NCBI RefSeq assembly: GCF_030345075.1
Contig: NZ_CP128361.1
Location: 3,844,001 to 3,908,000 of the forward strand
DNA: 64,000 nucleotides
From: Solwaraspora sp. WMMA2065
Lineage (GTDB): Bacteria > Actinomycetota > Actinomycetes > Mycobacteriales > Micromonosporaceae
Reading direction: 5' to 3'
In this document: positions 62,049 through 64,000 of the stretch, piece by piece
How positions within the stretch are numbered: position 1 is the stretch's first letter
Layout of the letters: each line of letters starts with the position of its first letter
Notes under the pieces: generated by a model
The model's input: only the letters and a program-made list of their open reading frames with translations
Told to the model about the DNA's origin: nothing
Databases searched by the model: none
Made by a program: the position numbers and the translations under genes

Positions 62049-63683
62049 CTACTGGACTGTTACGCGGACCGAGTGCCAGCCTGTCGCCCCGTCCGGGGCG
62101 ACAGGCTGGCGTAGTTCGGGCTGGGTGGCACCGGTCCCGTCAGTGGCCCGGACCTGCAGTAGGTGCTCACCCGAGGTTGCCGGCCACTGCCAGACCCACT
62201 GCACCCAGGTGTCTGCGGAGACCGCCGGGGCCAGCTCGGCCGGCTGCCAGGGGCCGTCGTCCACCCGTACCTCGACGCCGCTGATGCCCCGGTGCGGGGC
62301 CCACGCCACCCCGGCCACCGGTACGGTGCCGGCGGACAGTTCGGCGCGGACCCGGGGGGTGTCGATCCGGGACTGGGTCTTGATCGGGCCCTGCGCCGCC
62401 CAGCCGCGCGGCACCCAGTACGCGTCGAAGTCGGCGAAGCTGGTCAACTCCAGCTCGGTGACCCACTTGCAGGCGGAGACGTACCCGTAGAGGCCGGGCA
62501 CCACCATGCGGACCGGAAAACCGTGCTCGACCGGCAGTGGTTGACCGTTCATTCCGACCGCGAGCAGCGCGTCCCGCCCGTCCAGCAGCGCTTCGGTCGG
62601 GGTGCCGCAGGTCCAACCGTCGACGGACCGGCCGACGACCTGGTCGGCTCCGGGCAGCGGGCCCGCCTCGACCAGCAGGTCCCGCACCGGTACGCCGAGC
62701 CAGCGGGCGTTGCCGATGAGAGTCCCGCCCACCTCGTTCGAGACACAGGCCAGCGTGACGTACCGCTCCACCAGCTCCATCCCGAGCAGGTCGGAGTAGC
62801 TCAGGGTGATCGGGTTGGTCACCCGGCCGTGGATCCGCAGCTGCCATTCGTCCGGGTCGACCTGGGGCACGACCAACGCGGTGTCGATCCGGTAGAAGTC
62901 ACGGTTGGTGGTGACGTACCGGCTCAGCCCCGGCGCCGCCGGGTCCACACCCGAAGGCAGCGGCGGCGCGGCGTCGACCGGAGCGGGCAGCGACACCGCG
63001 GACCGGGCGGTGGCCACCCCCCGGCGTTGTGCCAGCCAACGACCGCCGGCACCGGTGACCAGGGCGGCACCGACCGACACGCCGACGCTGGACAGGAAAC
63101 GGCGCCGGTCGGCGGTGCCGGCACCGGGCTGAACCGGTACCGGTTCATCCGACGAGGCCGACGAGGCGACGGAAGCCGGCCGCAGCGGGCCGGCGAGCAG
63201 CGCCCAGAGCAGCAGCGCGGCGGCGGACGCGCCGATCACCGCCGGCAGGACGGCGGCCGGCCCGGCACCGGGCCGGGTGAGCGCGGCCGCCGCGCCGACC
63301 ACGCCGAAGACCGCGACGCCGACGAAGCCGACTGCGAGCCGGCCGGCGGCCAGCACCCCGATCACGGCCGCGAACCCGGCGAGCAGTACGCCGGTGCCGA
63401 TCAGCAGCGCGGTCTTGTCGTGTACGCCGAACACGTCGATGGCAAACTGTTTCAGCGGCTCGGGGACGGTGTCGACGACCACCCCGCCGACCGCGACCAG
63501 CGGTGCCGAGCGGGCGCCAGTGGCTACGGCGATCAGCTCGGCCAGGCCCAGGGCGAGCGCGGCAGCGGCCACCCCGGCAAGCGCTGCGAGCGGTCCGGGC
63601 AGGCGGCCCGGCGGTTCGGTCTGCGCAGCTGGCCCGGTCGGCTCCGGCCCTGTCGCGTCCGGCACCGTCGGCTCCGGCCTCAT
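62049..63683 (-). CDS. Membrane-anchored molybdopterin oxidoreductase, sulfite oxidase family
   Basis: A 544-residue protein. The N-terminal 170 residues hold four or five membrane helices (LAALAGVAAAALALGLAELI, LLIGTGVLLAGFAAVIGVLA), then RRRFLSSVGVSVGAALVTGA, and an extracytoplasmic domain with ITLSYSDLLGMELVERYVTL, the Mo-ligand Cys in TLACVSNEVGG, HGFPVRMVVPGLYGYVSACK and a C-terminal Mo-dimerisation domain (GISGVEVRVDDGPWQPAELA). It should oxidise sulfite or reduce a small oxide; whether sulfite is the substrate cannot be told. ATG start with weak SD. Confidence 0.92.
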   Translation of the reverse strand: MRPEPTVPDATGPEPTGPAAQTEPPGRLPGPLAALAGVAAAALALGLAELIAVATGARSAPLVAVGGVVVDTVPEPLKQFAIDVFGVHDKTALLIGTGVLLAGFAAVIGVLAAGRLAVGFVGVAVFGVVGAAAALTRPGAGPAAVLPAVIGASAAALLLWALLAGPLRPASVASSASSDEPVPVQPGAGTADRRRFLSSVGVSVGAALVTGAGGRWLAQRRGVATARSAVSLPAPVDAAPPLPSGVDPAAPGLSRYVTTNRDFYRIDTALVVPQVDPDEWQLRIHGRVTNPITLSYSDLLGMELVERYVTLACVSNEVGGTLIGNARWLGVPVRDLLVEAGPLPGADQVVGRSVDGWTCGTPTEALLDGRDALLAVGMNGQPLPVEHGFPVRMVVPGLYGYVSACKWVTELELTSFADFDAYWVPRGWAAQGPIKTQSRIDTPRVRAELSAGTVPVAGVAWAPHRGISGVEVRVDDGPWQPAELAPAVSADTWVQWVWQWPATSGEHLLQVRATDGTGATQPELRQPVAPDGATGWHSVRVTVQ

Positions 63684-63752
63684 CGCGTCCAGCCCATCTG
63701 TCCGGCACCGTACGGGGTCGACGGCGCGTAGGTACCGCCGACGATACGCAGA

Positions 63753-63811
63753 ATCCGCGTGATCAGAAACCTCGGGCAGAGTGCGCCCTCGGCCGTACTG
63801 ATCACGCGGAT
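63753..63811. repeat. 14-bp inverted repeat between groEL1 and the molybdoenzyme gene
   Basis: ATCCGCGTGATCAG (63753-63766) and CTGATCACGCGGAT (63798-63811) are exact reverse complements around 31 nt. It lies 36 bp beyond the groEL1 stop, read on the minus strand, and may be its terminator. Confidence 0.7.
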
Positions 63812-63813
63812 CC

Positions 63814-63840
63814 AGGTGGAACAGGTGGAACAGGTGGAAC
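63814..63840. repeat. Three tandem copies of AGGTGGAAC
   Basis: Perfect 9-bp triplicate at 63814-63822, 63823-63831 and 63832-63840, directly beyond the groEL1 stop codon. Confidence 0.85.
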
Positions 63841-63846
63841 TCCCGG

Positions 63847-64000
63847 TCAGAAACCGGGGCCGTGCTGGTGGCCGTGTCCGTGGTCGTGTCCGTGCCCGCC
63901 GGCGGCCGGCTCGGCCTTCTCCGGCTTCTCCACCACGAGACTCTCGGTGGTGAGCAGCAGCCCGGCGATCGACGCGGCGTTGCTGACCGCGTTGCGGGTC
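63847..64000 (-). CDS. groEL1: Chaperonin GroEL1, C-terminal part with His-rich tail (truncated by window edge)
   Basis: The minus frame from base 64000 reads [20 protein letters not shown] then [15 protein letters not shown] and ends [15 protein letters not shown]-stop. The ITESLV-like [12 protein letters not shown] is the conserved GroEL C-terminus; the His-rich end replaces the usual GGM tail and is typical of the actinobacterial GroEL1 paralogue. groES would be expected upstream beyond the window. The His tail may bind metal or nucleic acid. Confidence 0.95.
   Translation of the reverse strand, partial: TRNAVSNAASIAGLLLTTESLVVEKPEKAEPAAGGHGHDHGHGHQHGPGF

Overview
The window is GC-rich, densely coded DNA with GTG starts, SD-less leaderless starts and T-tract-free hairpin terminators. 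This points to an actinomycete. Gene order and products (guaA-choD-guaB3-guaB-DUF5319-WhiB-groEL1; sucCD/purNH/folD/mdh/icd; a BldM/WhiI-like regulator; WhiB; CebR-like box) fit the Micromonosporaceae best. That family assignment is inference from gene order and protein style, not from a marker search.

Layout. 1-1086: 5' end of mfd (minus). 1.2-3.9 kb: small accessory genes (cyclase-family protein, DUF6907, short GntR, Vsr-like DUF559 protein) ending in a perfect 28-bp inverted repeat. 4.1-7.05 kb: ppc. 7.2-10.8 kb: a four-gene operon of two ABC-2 exporters. 11.0-13.7 kb: sulfurylase-like/APS kinase fusion plus sulfotransferase (PAPS-dependent sulfation). 13.8-15.7 kb: DeoR regulator and galT. 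15.9-26.8 kb: core metabolism (icd, mdh, folD, pentapeptide protein, purH, purN, DUF4190 and DUF6350 membrane proteins, sucD, sucC). 27.2-33.2 kb: B12-binding mutase subunit, two M23 peptidases, pcrA, and a chorismate mutase gene preceded by a Phe-rich leader peptide and terminator. 33.3-39.1 kb: oligopeptide/dipeptide ABC importer. 39.6-43.7 kb: PspC-type two-component system and divergent PspC membrane proteins. 43.8-46.1 kb: psd and pssA for phosphatidylethanolamine. 46.4-49.2 kb: double-Nudix protein, PspC gene fragment, guaA.

49.2-55.3 kb is an accessory island inside what is otherwise a conserved guaA-choD-guaB3-guaB neighbourhood. A choD-like GMC oxidoreductase is reduced to its two ends with an IS200/IS605 relic between them. 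It is followed by a MazEF-type toxin-antitoxin pair, a YtrA-type GntR operon, a second sulfotransferase, a DUF5954 protein, and a CBM2-GH62 arabinofuranosidase gene that is also broken around an IS200 relic. 55.3-64.0 kb returns to the conserved core: M1 peptidase lipoprotein, guaB3, guaB, DUF5319, an atypical LuxR-type regulator, WhiB, a sulfite-oxidase-family molybdoenzyme and the 3' end of a His-tailed groEL1.

The most interesting signal is at 32.64-32.83 kb. A 22-codon leader peptide with three consecutive Phe codons and a Tyr starts at the expected transcription start of a TANNNT promoter. It is followed by overlapping antiterminator and terminator pairings and then by chorismate mutase. 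This is a complete candidate for ribosome-mediated transcription attenuation of aromatic amino acid synthesis.
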